From Nocardioides sp. Arc9.136 (GTDB lineage Bacteria; Actinomycetota; Actinomycetes; Propionibacteriales; Nocardioidaceae): DNA of 64,000 nucleotides. Location: NCBI RefSeq assembly GCF_030506255.1, contig NZ_CP113431.1, positions 3,421,001 to 3,485,000 on the forward strand, written 5' to 3'. The position numbers and the translations under genes are program-made. The stretch's first letter is position 1. Each line of letters begins with the position of its first letter. Below, piece by piece: positions 43,834 through 52,596 of the stretch. The notes under the pieces are model-generated. The model saw only the letters and a program-made list of their open reading frames with translations, was not told the DNA's origin and did not search any database.

Positions 43834-44968
43834 GACGCACCCGCCGCGTGCGCAGGAGGGGGTACGCCGCGCGGCCGACCGCCGCGAGGAGCACCAGGCC
43901 CGCCGCGCCGGCGACGAGCAGGCCGGCCCGCTCGGAGCCCGGGCGGGCCGGCGCGGCCACCGCGTCGGTCCCGGTGATCGCGAAGGAGACCGCGGGGGCC
44001 CCGTCGACGCCGTGGACACGCAGCTCGTGGGTGCCGGCCGCGGCGTCCTCGGGCAGGGCCAGCACCCCGGCGGTGCCGCCGTCGGCGCCGACGAGGAACG
44101 GCCCGGCACCCGCCGCACCGTCGTCGAGGACGACGGTGACCTGGCGGCCCGGCGGGAGGCCGGCGGCGGTGAAGGCGAGCACGTTGCCGGCGACGGCCGA
44201 GGCGCGGTCGACCTCGAGCGTGGGCGTGCTCGCCGCGGCGCCGGCACCGGGCACCTCGCCCGCGGCGGGCGTCTGGGCGCCGCTCGGCACGGATCCCTCC
44301 GGCACGGCCCCGGCCACGGGACCGGAGGGCGCGACCGGTGCGCCGGTGTCCGCCCCGGCCGCGGGCGCGGCCGGGTCCGAGGGGTCGGTCGGGTCGGTCG
44401 GCGCCGCCTGCTGCAGCGAGGCGACCCGCACGGGGGTGAAGGTCTCGTTGCGGGCGTTCTTCACGCCGTGGGCACCGACGGTGATCACGCCGCAGGTCAG
44501 CCTCCGGCAGTCGATGGTCCGCACCGAGTCGTCGCGGTCGTAGGCCCGGAACGTCGCGCCGGGCACGACGACCGTCGTGGACCACGTGCCCTTCGCCGAC
44601 ATGGTGCCGCCGTTGGCGGAGCCCGCGGTGTCGGAGCCGGGGAACGCGACGTACTTCTGGAAGCCCTGATTGTCGCGCGCCTCGCTGTCCGGGACGTACC
44701 AGTAGTCCTCACCGGTCGCGCCCCCGCGGCTGGGCTGCCAGGTGCCGTCGACGGCACCGAAGAAGACGTAGATCCCCCCGTGCCCGCCGCGGATCGACTG
44801 GAAGCCGCTCCCCCGCACCTGCAGGGTCGTGGCGTACGTCGGGTCGACGGCCGCGTCGCCGTCGGGGTTCGCGACGGTGACCCGCGAGGCCGCGGCGGCC
44901 GGGGCTGCGGGCACGGCGAGCGAGCAGGTGGCCGCGAGCAGCAGCGCGGCGAGGAGCCGGGACCTCAC
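43823..44968 (-). CDS. Membrane-anchored exported protein of the heme operon, HtaA-module related
   Basis: 381 residues; I do not recognise the family. Signal peptide 1-26. The N-terminal domain (about 27-185) has LQVRGSGFQSIRGGHGGIYVFFGAVDGTW and an internal Cys pair in IDCRRLTCGV. It looks like a distant relative of the module in the HtaA proteins (GTGF...GVYVGLA). A Pro/Ala/Gly linker, an Ig-like domain (about 255-345, LEVDRASAVAGNVLAFTAAGLPPG), a membrane helix (about 350-370) and an RTRRVRR tail follow. It starts on the hmuV stop (GTGA), with AGGAGG upstream. Its place in the operon implies a heme or iron role. Confidence 0.82.
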   Translation of the reverse strand: MRSRLLAALLLAATCSLAVPAAPAAAASRVTVANPDGDAAVDPTYATTLQVRGSGFQSIRGGHGGIYVFFGAVDGTWQPSRGGATGEDYWYVPDSEARDNQGFQKYVAFPGSDTAGSANGGTMSAKGTWSTTVVVPGATFRAYDRDDSVRTIDCRRLTCGVITVGAHGVKNARNETFTPVRVASLQQAAPTDPTDPSDPAAPAAGADTGAPVAPSGPVAGAVPEGSVPSGAQTPAAGEVPGAGAAASTPTLEVDRASAVAGNVLAFTAAGLPPGRQVTVVLDDGAAGAGPFLVGADGGTAGVLALPEDAAAGTHELRVHGVDGAPAVSFAITGTDAVAAPARPGSERAGLLVAGAAGLVLLAAVGRAAYPLLRTRRVRRAA

Positions 44969-45765
44969 AGGACCTCCTGGAGCGGGGACGGGGTGCGGAC
45001 GGGGACGACGAGGAGGTGACCGGCGTGCTCGACGACGTCGACCGGGTGGCCGTAGACCTCGCTCAGCAGCGCCCCGGTCAGCACCTCGGCGGGCGGGCCG
45101 TCGGCGCGGACCCGGCCGTCGGCGAGGACGCAGACGCGGTCGGCGTACGCCGCGGCGAGCGAGAGGTCGTGCAGCACGACAACGGCGGCGGCACCGGCCC
45201 GGACGGTGCGGCGCAGCACGTCGAGCAGCGCCTCCTGGTGGCGGATGTCGAGGGCCGCGGTCGGCTCGTCGAGCATCAGCACGGGGGTGGCCTGGGCGAG
45301 CAGCCGGGCGAACGACGTGCGCGCCTGCTCGCCGCCCGAGAGCGTGGGGAAGAGCCGCTGCGCGAGAGCGGTCACGTCCGCCCGCTCCATGGCCTCGGCG
45401 ACGACGCGCTCGTCGTCGTCCTCGGCCGGGGTCCGGTGCCACGGGGAGCGGCCCATGCGCACGACGTCCTCGACGCGGAACCCGAACGCGAGGCCCTGCT
45501 GCTGCAGCTGCACCCCGCGCACCCGGGCCAGGTCGCGGGCGGCGTGCCGGCGCAGCTCGCGCCCGCCGAGCTCGACCGTGCCCGTCGTCGGCACCGTGTC
45601 ACCGGAGAGGACGCCGAGCAGCGTGGACTTGCCGGCGCCGTTCGGCCCGACCAGGGCCAGCAGCTCCCCGGGCCGGACGTCGACGTCGACCCCGTCGAGG
45701 ATGCGGTGGCCGTCGACGGCCACGCCGACGCCGCGTGCGCGGACCGTCGCGCCGGGGGCCGTCAC
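44965..45765 (-). CDS. hmuV: Heme ABC transporter ATP-binding protein HmuV
   Basis: 266 residues. Walker A is ALVGPNGAGKSTLLG, the Q-loop lies in RGVQLQQQGLAFGF, the signature is LSGGEQARTSFARLLAQ, Walker B is VLMLDEPTAALD and the switch His is in VVVLHDLSLAAAYADRV. It energises HmuU. The GTG start overlaps the hmuU stop, and its own stop overlaps the next start (both GTGA). HmuV is the best name from the operon; the domain alone would also fit siderophore or B12 transport. Confidence 0.92.
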   Translation of the reverse strand: MTAPGATVRARGVGVAVDGHRILDGVDVDVRPGELLALVGPNGAGKSTLLGVLSGDTVPTTGTVELGGRELRRHAARDLARVRGVQLQQQGLAFGFRVEDVVRMGRSPWHRTPAEDDDERVVAEAMERADVTALAQRLFPTLSGGEQARTSFARLLAQATPVLMLDEPTAALDIRHQEALLDVLRRTVRAGAAAVVVLHDLSLAAAYADRVCVLADGRVRADGPPAEVLTGALLSEVYGHPVDVVEHAGHLLVVPVRTPSPLQEVL

Positions 45766-46871
45766 GCCCAGCCCCCCGCCGTACGACGGGCCCGGCGCAG
45801 CAGCCAGAAGAAGAAGGGGCCGCCGACCAGGGAGGTCAGCATCCCGATCGGCAGGTCGGCGTACTCGATCGCGGTGCGGGCCCACAGGTCCGCGACGACG
45901 AGGAGGACGGCACCGCCGAGCGCACTGGCGGGCACGAGCAGCCGGTGGCCGGGACCGGCCACCAGCCGCACCAGGTGCGGCACGACCAGCCCGACGAACG
46001 CGATGATCCCGCAGAAGGACACCGCCGCGGCGGTGAGCACGGCGACCGCCACGATCGTGGTCATCCGCAGCCGCTCGACGTCGACACCGACGTGGCGGGC
46101 GGCGCGGTCGCCGAGCGCGAGCAGGTCCAGCCGGGGCGCGAGGAGGAGGGCGACGAGGATCCCGCCGACGGCGAGCGGCGCGACGACGCCGACCTGCTCC
46201 CAGCGCGACCCGTTGAGGCTGCCGAGCTGCCAGAAGACGATCTCCTCGCGCGCCTGGGTGTCGCCCAGGAACATCAGGAAGGCCAGCCCGGCGCTGGTCA
46301 CCGCGTTGAGCGCGATGCCGGTCAGCACCAGCGTGACCACCTCGGTGCGGCCCCCGTCGCGCGACATCACGTAGACCAGCACGGTGGTCACCAGCCCGCC
46401 GAGGAAGGCGCACACCGCGACCGTCCAGGTGCCGGCGAAGGTCAGGTCGAGCACGATCACCGAGGCCGCCGCGACGGCGGCCCCGGAGGAGACCCCCACG
46501 ACGCCGGGCTCGGCCAGGGGGTTGCCGAAGACGCCCTGCATCAGGGCGCCCGCAGTGGCGAGCGCGGCGCCCGCGAGGGCGGCCATGGCCACGCGCGGGA
46601 ACCGGACCTGCCACAGGGTGCTCTCGCCCTGGGGGTGGGACGGGACGGGGCCCCAGTCCAGCCCGAGGCGGTGCAGCACCGACCCGACGACCTCGTTCGG
46701 GGGCACGTCGAGCTGGCCGTGGCCGGCCCCGAGGACGAGTGCCACGAGCAGGGCGACGCCCAGCCCGCCGAGCAGGCCGACCCGGCCCGCGAGCACGCGG
46801 GCGGCGGTCCGCGGGGTCGCCGGGGCGGTGCGGCCGGCGGCGGGAGGGGCGGCGGTGGGGGTGGCGGTCAC
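45762..46871 (-). CDS. hmuU: Heme ABC transporter permease HmuU (FecCD/BtuC family)
   Basis: 369 residues with about ten membrane helices. Family blocks are LWQVRFPRVAMAALAGAALATAGALMQGVFGNPLAEPGVVGVSSGAA in consecutive parts, and the cytoplasmic coupling region near CGIIAFVGLVVPHLVRLVAGPGHR. The N-terminal 30 residues are a Pro/Ala-rich cytoplasmic extension. It forms the channel with HmuV. The GTG start overlaps the hmuT stop. Confidence 0.93.
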   Translation of the reverse strand: MTATPTAAPPAAGRTAPATPRTAARVLAGRVGLLGGLGVALLVALVLGAGHGQLDVPPNEVVGSVLHRLGLDWGPVPSHPQGESTLWQVRFPRVAMAALAGAALATAGALMQGVFGNPLAEPGVVGVSSGAAVAAASVIVLDLTFAGTWTVAVCAFLGGLVTTVLVYVMSRDGGRTEVVTLVLTGIALNAVTSAGLAFLMFLGDTQAREEIVFWQLGSLNGSRWEQVGVVAPLAVGGILVALLLAPRLDLLALGDRAARHVGVDVERLRMTTIVAVAVLTAAAVSFCGIIAFVGLVVPHLVRLVAGPGHRLLVPASALGGAVLLVVADLWARTAIEYADLPIGMLTSLVGGPFFFWLLRRARRTAGGWA

Positions 46872-47992
46872 GACAGCTCGCCCGGTGCGTACGCCGCGAC
46901 GGTGAGGGCCTCGAGGACCGAGGCGGTCGCGGGGCCGAAGCCGAGGACGGCCGCGTCGTCCATCGCCACGAACCGGCGGTGCCGGCCCGCGGGGGTCTCG
47001 GCCAGCGCGGGCAGCCGCTCGAGCAGGCCGTCGACCCCGCCCGCGGACTCCAGGCCCCCGGACATCATCAGCACCAGGTCGGGCTGCGCGGCGACCAGGC
47101 CCTCGTCGGTGAGCGGCTTCATGCCGTTCCAGCCGATCTCCTCGGCGACGTCGTACCCGCCGATCGCGTCGATGAGCGAGTCCGCGCCCGACCCCTCGCC
47201 GAACATGTAGTAGACGCCGCTCTGCCCGCGCACGTAGAGGAACACCATCCGCAGCCGCTCGCCCTCGTCCGCCGGCGCGACGCGCGCGACCTCGGCGGTG
47301 ACCGCGTCGATCTCCCGCCGGGTCCGCTCGGCGAGCGCCGCGCCCTCCTCCGGGACGCCGAGCGCCTCGGCGACGCCGTGGACCAGTCCTCCGACGTTCT
47401 CGAGGGTGCGCTCGGGCTCGAGCACGACGACGGGGATGCCGGCGTCCCGCACCTGCAGCACGACGTCCCAGGGACCGAGGGAGGTGTCGGTGACGACCAG
47501 CGTGGGATCGAGCTCGAGGATCGCCTCGGCGACGAGGTCGTGCCCGTCCTGGGTGACCAGCGGCAGGTCGTCGAGCCCCGCGACCTGGGTGGACACGTCG
47601 CGGCCGACGAGCACGTCGGCCAGGCCCAGCTCGGCGACGGTGCGCGCGAGCGTCCCGTGCACGTCGAGCGCCAGCACGCGGCTGGCGTCCTCGACCCGCA
47701 CCTCGGTCCCCTGGGCGTCGGTCAGCGTCACCGGCAGGTGCTGCTCGGGCGCCTCCGCGACGGGGTCGATCGCGTCGTCGGCCGCCACGACGGCCTCGCC
47801 GTCCCAGGCGCGGACGTCCTCAAGCGGCTCCACGTCGGCCAGCGGTGGCGCCGTCCGCAGGGCCGAGGGGTCGGCGTCGGAGCCGACGGCCCGCTCGCCG
47901 GTGGAGATCCCGCAGCCGGCCAGCAGCAGCGCGACCACCAGCCCGGCGATCGACGGGACCAGCAGGCGGACGGAGGAGGACGGGGGCAGCAC
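46868..47992 (-). CDS. hmuT: Heme-binding lipoprotein HmuT
   Basis: 374 residues. The lipobox is ALLLAGC with the lipidated Cys27. The substrate-binding fold (about 85-370) has SRVLALDVHGTLARTVAELGLADVLVGRD, PTLVVTDTSLGPWDV, VFLYVRGQSGVYYMFGEGSGADSLIDAIGG and WNGMKPLTDEGLVAAQPDLVLMMSGGLESAGG in consecutive blocks. These match HmuT/ShuT-type heme receptors more than siderophore receptors. Anchored outside the membrane, it would take heme from the HtaA proteins. The GTG start has TACCTT seven bases upstream and sits beneath the iron box. Confidence 0.92.
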   Translation of the reverse strand: MLPPSSSVRLLVPSIAGLVVALLLAGCGISTGERAVGSDADPSALRTAPPLADVEPLEDVRAWDGEAVVAADDAIDPVAEAPEQHLPVTLTDAQGTEVRVEDASRVLALDVHGTLARTVAELGLADVLVGRDVSTQVAGLDDLPLVTQDGHDLVAEAILELDPTLVVTDTSLGPWDVVLQVRDAGIPVVVLEPERTLENVGGLVHGVAEALGVPEEGAALAERTRREIDAVTAEVARVAPADEGERLRMVFLYVRGQSGVYYMFGEGSGADSLIDAIGGYDVAEEIGWNGMKPLTDEGLVAAQPDLVLMMSGGLESAGGVDGLLERLPALAETPAGRHRRFVAMDDAAVLGFGPATASVLEALTVAAYAPGELS

Positions 47993-47998
47993 GCCGAG

Positions 47999-48032
47999 TA
48001 AGGTACACCTAAGTTAGGTAAGCCTCACCAAA
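47999..48032 (-). promoter_or_regulatory. Iron box (DtxR/IdeR type) and promoter of the heme operon
   Basis: TTAGGTAAGCCTCACCAAA (48014-48032) matches the consensus TTAGGTTAGCCTAACCTAA at 16 of 19 positions. A second, weaker motif with the palindrome AGGTACACCT (48001-48010) overlaps the -10 hexamer TACCTT (48000-48005, minus strand), seven bases before the hmuT GTG. A DtxR/IdeR repressor bound with ferrous iron would block the promoter, turning heme uptake on when iron is short. It may also govern the divergent heme oxygenase gene. Confidence 0.82.
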
Positions 48033-48164
48033 TGTCCAGACCGATCTGACAGTGTGTCAGGATGTTTTTGACAGCGCGTCCGGACCGCGCTTCGATGGCG
48101 CAGCCCCGCTCCAGCCCCCGCTCCAGCCCCCGTCACAGCGACGCAACAGCCGCAGGAGAGACTC

Positions 48165-48848
48165 ATGACCGTGCTCGACGCCGGCCCCACCACACCCGCC
48201 CTGTCGGTCGCGATGCGCGAGGGCTCCCGCGCGGAGCACGAGGACGCCGAGGGGTCGACGTTCATGTCGGAGCTGCTCGACGGCCGCATCTCCGAGGAGG
48301 GGTACGCCGCGTACCTGCGCCGGCTCCGCGCCGTGTACGCCGCCATGGAGACCGTCGTGCGGGAGCGCTCGGGCGACCCCCTCGTGGCCGCCGTCCACGA
48401 CCCGGCCCTGGAGCGGCTCGCCGCGATCGACGCCGACCTGGACCACTGGGCGCCCGGCGCCGACCACGACCTCGCGCCCGGCGAGTCACCGGCGGCGGCG
48501 ACGTACTGCGACCGGCTCCGTGGGGCGTCCTGGGGCGGCGCGCTGGTGGCCCACCACTACACCCGCTACCTCGGTGACCTGTCCGGCGGCCAGGCGATCG
48601 GCCGGGTGCTCGACCGGGCCTTCGAGCTGGACGGGGCCGGGACGGCGTTCTACGCGTTCCCCGCGGTCCCCAAGCCGAAGCCGTACAAGGACGCCTACCG
48701 CGCCCGCCTCGACGCACTGGGCCTCGACGGCGCCGGGGTGGACCGGGTGGTCGAGGAGGTGAAGGTAGCGTTCCGGCTGAACCAGGCCCTCTTCACCGAG
48801 CTCGGAGAACGCATCGATGCCTACCGCCGCCCGGCACGCCAGGACTGA
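48165..48848 (+). CDS. hmuO: Heme oxygenase (HmuO type)
   Basis: 227 residues; opens the heme ring to biliverdin, CO and ferrous iron. Proximal His25 is in RAEHEDAEGSTFMSELLDGR, close to the HmuO sequence recalled from Corynebacterium. The distal helix has YLGDLSGGQAIG, with the flexible glycines over the heme. AGGAGAG lies eight bases before the ATG. Divergent from hmuT with the iron box in the 172-base gap, so probably iron-regulated as well. Confidence 0.95.
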   Translation: MTVLDAGPTTPALSVAMREGSRAEHEDAEGSTFMSELLDGRISEEGYAAYLRRLRAVYAAMETVVRERSGDPLVAAVHDPALERLAAIDADLDHWAPGADHDLAPGESPAAATYCDRLRGASWGGALVAHHYTRYLGDLSGGQAIGRVLDRAFELDGAGTAFYAFPAVPKPKPYKDAYRARLDALGLDGAGVDRVVEEVKVAFRLNQALFTELGERIDAYRRPARQD

Positions 48849-48899
48849 CACCGGCCCCGCCGGCTCCCACGACCGCCGCGGCGTCCGGGGCGCGTCCGC

Positions 48900-49697
48900 A
48901 TGAGGGTCCTGGTCACCGGCGCCGCCGGCAGCATCGGCCGGGTGGTCTCGCTGGGCCTCGCCGACCGGGGGCACGAGGTCGTCGGCCTCGACCGGCTGCC
49001 GCAGCCCTCGGGCGAGGACGGCGCCTGGTACACCGTCGACTGCACCGACCCCGACGCCGTCGACGCCGTCTTCGTCGAGCAGTCCCTCGACGCGGTCGTC
49101 CACCTGGCCGGGCACCCCGGCGAGGCGAACCTCCCGGACTCGCTGGCCTCCCACGTGGTGACCACGGGCGCGCTGCTCGACGCGATGGTCGCCCACGACG
49201 TGCGCCGCATCGTCTACGCCTCCTCCAACCACGCCGTGGGCCGCACCCCGCGCCGGGACCTGGTCGGCGTCGACGCCCGGCCGCGGCCCGACACGTTCTA
49301 CGGCGTCAGCAAGGTGGCCGCCGAGGCGCTGCTGAGCCTCTACGTCGACCGGTACGGCATCGACGCGGTCGCCTGCCGGATCGGCTCGTTCCTCCCCGAG
49401 CCCGAGACGGTCCGCAACCTCTCCACCTGGCTCTCCCACGACGACTGCGTCCGCATGGTCGAGGCCGGCCTCACCGCCACGGCCCCGGGCTTCGCGGTGC
49501 TGTACGGCATCTCCGCCAACACCCGGGCCTGGTGGGACCTCGAGCCGGGTCGCGCGCTGGGCTACGACCCGCAGGACGACGCCGAGGCCTGGGCCGACCG
49601 GATCCAGCCCTCCCCCGAGGACGACTGGGACGCCGCGCACGTCGGCGGCCCGTACGCCACGCCGACGTTCGAGCGGCCCGCCCTCAACCGCTCCTGA
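48900..49697 (+). CDS. NAD-dependent epimerase/dehydratase-family SDR (uronate dehydrogenase-like)
   Basis: 265 residues. The N-terminal Rossmann motif is VLVTGAAGSIGRVV. The SDR catalytic set is Ser in VYASSNHAVG and Tyr/Lys in FYGVSKVAAE. The SSNHAVG and YGVSK spacing, along with CRIGSFLPEPE and LSHDDCVRM, resembles uronate dehydrogenases, which oxidise uronic acids to lactones; this is a guess by pattern. Followed by a strong hairpin. Confidence 0.83.
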   Translation: MRVLVTGAAGSIGRVVSLGLADRGHEVVGLDRLPQPSGEDGAWYTVDCTDPDAVDAVFVEQSLDAVVHLAGHPGEANLPDSLASHVVTTGALLDAMVAHDVRRIVYASSNHAVGRTPRRDLVGVDARPRPDTFYGVSKVAAEALLSLYVDRYGIDAVACRIGSFLPEPETVRNLSTWLSHDDCVRMVEAGLTATAPGFAVLYGISANTRAWWDLEPGRALGYDPQDDAEAWADRIQPSPEDDWDAAHVGGPYATPTFERPALNRS

Positions 49698-49721
49698 GCC
49701 ACCCTTCGCCCCGACTCCTCA

Positions 49722-49775
49722 GGGGAAACCGGCACTCCTCAGGGGATGCAACCCCTGAGAGGTGCCGGTTTCCCC
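49722..49775 (+). terminator. Long-arm hairpin after the SDR gene
   Basis: Arms of 24 bases (49722-49745 and 49752-49775) begin GGGGAAACCGGCAC on the left, pair with only two mismatches and enclose a six-base loop ATGCAA. GGGGAAACCG recurs at 49784-49793, and ACTCCTCAGGGG occurs at both 49714 and 49734. It lies 25 bases past the SDR stop and has no U-run, as is common for terminators in this phylum. Confidence 0.75.
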
Positions 49776-49856
49776 GGGGCCCCGGGGAAACCGACCACCC
49801 GAGCCTGGCCCCACCAGGACCTGGCACGGCTTGGAGCAGAGGTCTTTGCTGGGGGC

Positions 49857-50861
49857 ATGACCTCTTCCGTGACGCAGAAGCGCACCCTCGGCACCGCCTC
49901 GTCCCTCACCGTGTCCGCCCTCGGCCTCGGCTGCATGGGGATGTCGGAGTTCTACGGGACCGCAGACGAGGCGACGGCGACCGCGACGATCCACCGGGCG
50001 CTCGACCTGGGCGTGACGTTCCTCGACACCGCCGACATGTACGGCCCGTTCACCAACGAGCAGCTGGTCGGCGCGGCGATCAAGGACCGCCGCGACGAGG
50101 TGCAGCTGGCGACCAAGTTCGGCAACGAGCGCCTGCCCGACGGCACCCGCGTCGGCATCAACGGCCGCCCGGAGTACGTCCGGGCCGCCTGCGACGCCTC
50201 GCTCTCGCGGCTCGGCGTCGACCACATCGACCTCTACTACCAGCACCGCGTGGACCGGTCGGTCCCGATCGAGGAGACCGTCGGGGCGATGGCCGAGCTG
50301 GTGGCCGCCGGCAAGGTCGGCCACCTCGGGCTCTCCGAGGCGTCGGCCGCCACCATCCGCCGCGCCCACGCGACCCACCCGATCACCGCGCTGCAGACGG
50401 AGTACTCGCTGTTCACCCGCGACCTCGAGGACGAGATCCTGCCGACCATCCGCGAGCTGGGGATCGGGCTCGTGCCGTACTCCCCGCTCGGCCGCGGCAT
50501 CCTCACCGGCGCGATCACCTCGGAGGAGTCCTTGGCCGAGGACGACTCCCGCCGCTCGGCGTACTTCCCCCGCCTCAACGGCGAGGGCCTGCGCGCCAAC
50601 CTCCGCCTGGTGGACAAGATCCGCGAGCTCGCCGCCGAGAAGGACTGCACCCCCGGCCAGCTCGCCCTCGCCTGGGTGCTGGCCCAGGGCGACGACGTGG
50701 CGCCGATCCCGGGCACCAAGCGGGTGGCCTACCTCGAGGAGAACGTCGGCGCCCTGGACGTGCCGCTGGACGCCGGGGACCTGCGCCGCCTGGAGGAGGC
50801 CGTGCCGCGCGACGCCGTCGTGGGCGACCGGTACGGCGACATGTCCTCGATCGAGGCCTGA
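49857..50861 (+). CDS. Aldo/keto reductase
   Basis: 334 residues, NADPH-dependent AKR13-like enzyme. It has [32 protein letters not shown] (catalytic Asp and Tyr), LATKFGNE (catalytic Lys) and [19 protein letters not shown] (His). The cofactor site is [17 protein letters not shown]. Substrate unknown. The ATG at 49857 is used; an in-frame start 37 codons earlier lies inside the hairpin. A TTTGCT hexamer and a G-run precede the ATG. Confidence 0.92.
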   Translation: MTSSVTQKRTLGTASSLTVSALGLGCMGMSEFYGTADEATATATIHRALDLGVTFLDTADMYGPFTNEQLVGAAIKDRRDEVQLATKFGNERLPDGTRVGINGRPEYVRAACDASLSRLGVDHIDLYYQHRVDRSVPIEETVGAMAELVAAGKVGHLGLSEASAATIRRAHATHPITALQTEYSLFTRDLEDEILPTIRELGIGLVPYSPLGRGILTGAITSEESLAEDDSRRSAYFPRLNGEGLRANLRLVDKIRELAAEKDCTPGQLALAWVLAQGDDVAPIPGTKRVAYLEENVGALDVPLDAGDLRRLEEAVPRDAVVGDRYGDMSSIEA

Positions 50862-50891
50862 GGCGCGGCCGGGCGCGGGGTCGGCGGCTCG

Positions 50892-50897
50892 TAGGGT
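50892..50897 (+). promoter_or_regulatory. -10 element of the phosphosugar mutase gene
   Basis: TAGGGT, six bases before the GTG at 50904, with no Shine-Dalgarno sequence. Confidence 0.6.
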
Positions 50898-50903
50898 GGA
50901 CCG

Positions 50904-52559
50904 GTGACGAACACCGACGTTCCCTCCCTGCTCGCCGCCGCCCGCGCCTGGACCGCCGAGGACCCCGACCCGCGCACCCGCGAGGAGCTCGAGGCGGTCG
51001 TCGCCCGCGTCGAGGCCGGGGACGCGGCCGCGACGGCCGACCTGGCGGACCGGTTCGCCGGGACGCTGGAGTTCGGCACGGCGGGCCTGCGGGGCGCGAT
51101 CGGCGCCGGCCCGAACCGGATGAACCGGGTCGTCGTCACCCGCGCCGCCGCCGGCCTGGCGGCGTACCTGCGCGACACCGGCGCCACCGGCCCCGTGGTC
51201 ATCGGGTACGACGCGCGCCACGACAGCGACGTCTACGCCCGCGACACCGCGGAGGTGGTGACCGGCGCCGGGTTCGCCGCCCACCTCCTGCCGCGGCCGC
51301 TCCCGACGCCGCTGCTGGCCTACGCCATCCGGGAGCTGGGCTGCTCGGCCGGCGTGATGGTGACCGCGAGCCACAACCCGCCGCAGGACAACGGCTACAA
51401 GGTCTACCTCGGCGACGGCAGCCAGATCGTGCCGCCGGCCGACGCCGAGATCGCCGCCCGGATCGCGGCGGTCGGCCCGGTCGCCGACGTGCCCCGCGGG
51501 AACGGCGGCGCGGTGCTCGACGAGGGCATCGTCGACCGCTACCTCGACACCGTCGCCGGCCTCGCCGAGGACGGCCCCCGCGACCTCGACCTCGTCTACA
51601 CCCCGCTGCACGGCGTCGGCGGCACGTCGGTGCTGCAGGTGCTGGAGTCCGCCGGGTTCTCCCAGCCGCGGGTCGTCGAGCAGCAGGAGCAGCCCGACCC
51701 GGACTTCCCCACGGTCGCGTTCCCGAACCCCGAGGAGCCCGGTGCCATGGACCTCGCGATGGCGCTCGCCGAGCAGCACGGCGCGGACCTCGTGGTCGCC
51801 AACGACCCCGACGCCGACCGCTGCGCCGCGGCGGTGCCGGGCCCGCACGGGTGGCGGATGCTGCGCGGCGACGAGGTCGGCGCGCTGCTCGCCCACGCCC
51901 TGCTCAGCTCCGGCAAGCAGGGCACCTACGCCACCTCGATCGTCTCCTCCTCCCTGCTCGGGAAGATGGCCGCGAAGGCCGGCCAGCCGTACGCCGAGAC
52001 GCTCACCGGCTTCAAGTGGATCGGCCGGGTCGAGGGGCTCGCGTTCGGCTACGAGGAGGCGCTGGGCTACTGCGTCGACCCCGAGCACGTCCGGGACAAG
52101 GACGGCGTCTCCGCGCTGCTGCTGCTGTGCGAGCTCGCCGCCCGGGCCAAGGCCGAGGGCCGCGGCCTGCCCGACGTCCTCGACGACATCGCGCTGGAGC
52201 ACGGCCTGCACGCGACCGACCAGCTCTCCGTGCGGGTCACCGACCTGGCCGAGATCGGCGCCGCGATGGAGCGGCTGCGCGCGACCCCGCCCGCCGCGCT
52301 GGGCGGCCTCGCCGTCGAGCGGGTCGACGACCTGAGCACCGGCTCCGCGGACCTCCCGCCGACCGAGGGGCTGCGCTACGCCCTCGCGGGCGGCGCGCGC
52401 GTCGTCGTACGACCGAGCGGGACGGAGCCGAAGCTGAAGTGCTACCTCGAGGTCGTCGTGCCGGTCGACCGCGAGGACGGCGTCGACGCGGCGCGGATCC
52501 ACGCCGCCGGCCGGCTCGACGCCCTGCGCTCGGACATCAAGTCCGCGGCCGGGATCTGA
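50904..52559 (+). CDS. Phospho-sugar mutase (phosphomannomutase/phosphoglucomutase family)
   Basis: 551 residues, alpha-D-phosphohexomutase family. The N-terminal loop is GTAGLRGAIGAGPNRMN, the phosphoserine is in GVMVTASHNPPQDNGYKVY, the metal loop is VVANDPDADRCAAAV, the sugar loop is LTGFKWIGRV and the phosphate loop is RPSGTEPKLKCYLE. In M. tuberculosis pmmB follows deoD directly (recalled), so its role may be in nucleoside salvage, isomerising ribose-1-phosphate from the phosphorylase. Here they are 13 kb apart. Confidence 0.93.
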   Translation: MTNTDVPSLLAAARAWTAEDPDPRTREELEAVVARVEAGDAAATADLADRFAGTLEFGTAGLRGAIGAGPNRMNRVVVTRAAAGLAAYLRDTGATGPVVIGYDARHDSDVYARDTAEVVTGAGFAAHLLPRPLPTPLLAYAIRELGCSAGVMVTASHNPPQDNGYKVYLGDGSQIVPPADAEIAARIAAVGPVADVPRGNGGAVLDEGIVDRYLDTVAGLAEDGPRDLDLVYTPLHGVGGTSVLQVLESAGFSQPRVVEQQEQPDPDFPTVAFPNPEEPGAMDLAMALAEQHGADLVVANDPDADRCAAAVPGPHGWRMLRGDEVGALLAHALLSSGKQGTYATSIVSSSLLGKMAAKAGQPYAETLTGFKWIGRVEGLAFGYEEALGYCVDPEHVRDKDGVSALLLLCELAARAKAEGRGLPDVLDDIALEHGLHATDQLSVRVTDLAEIGAAMERLRATPPAALGGLAVERVDDLSTGSADLPPTEGLRYALAGGARVVVRPSGTEPKLKCYLEVVVPVDREDGVDAARIHAAGRLDALRSDIKSAAGI

Positions 52560-52596
52560 GCGGCAGACCCGCCGGACGACTGGGTACCCGGACGCC

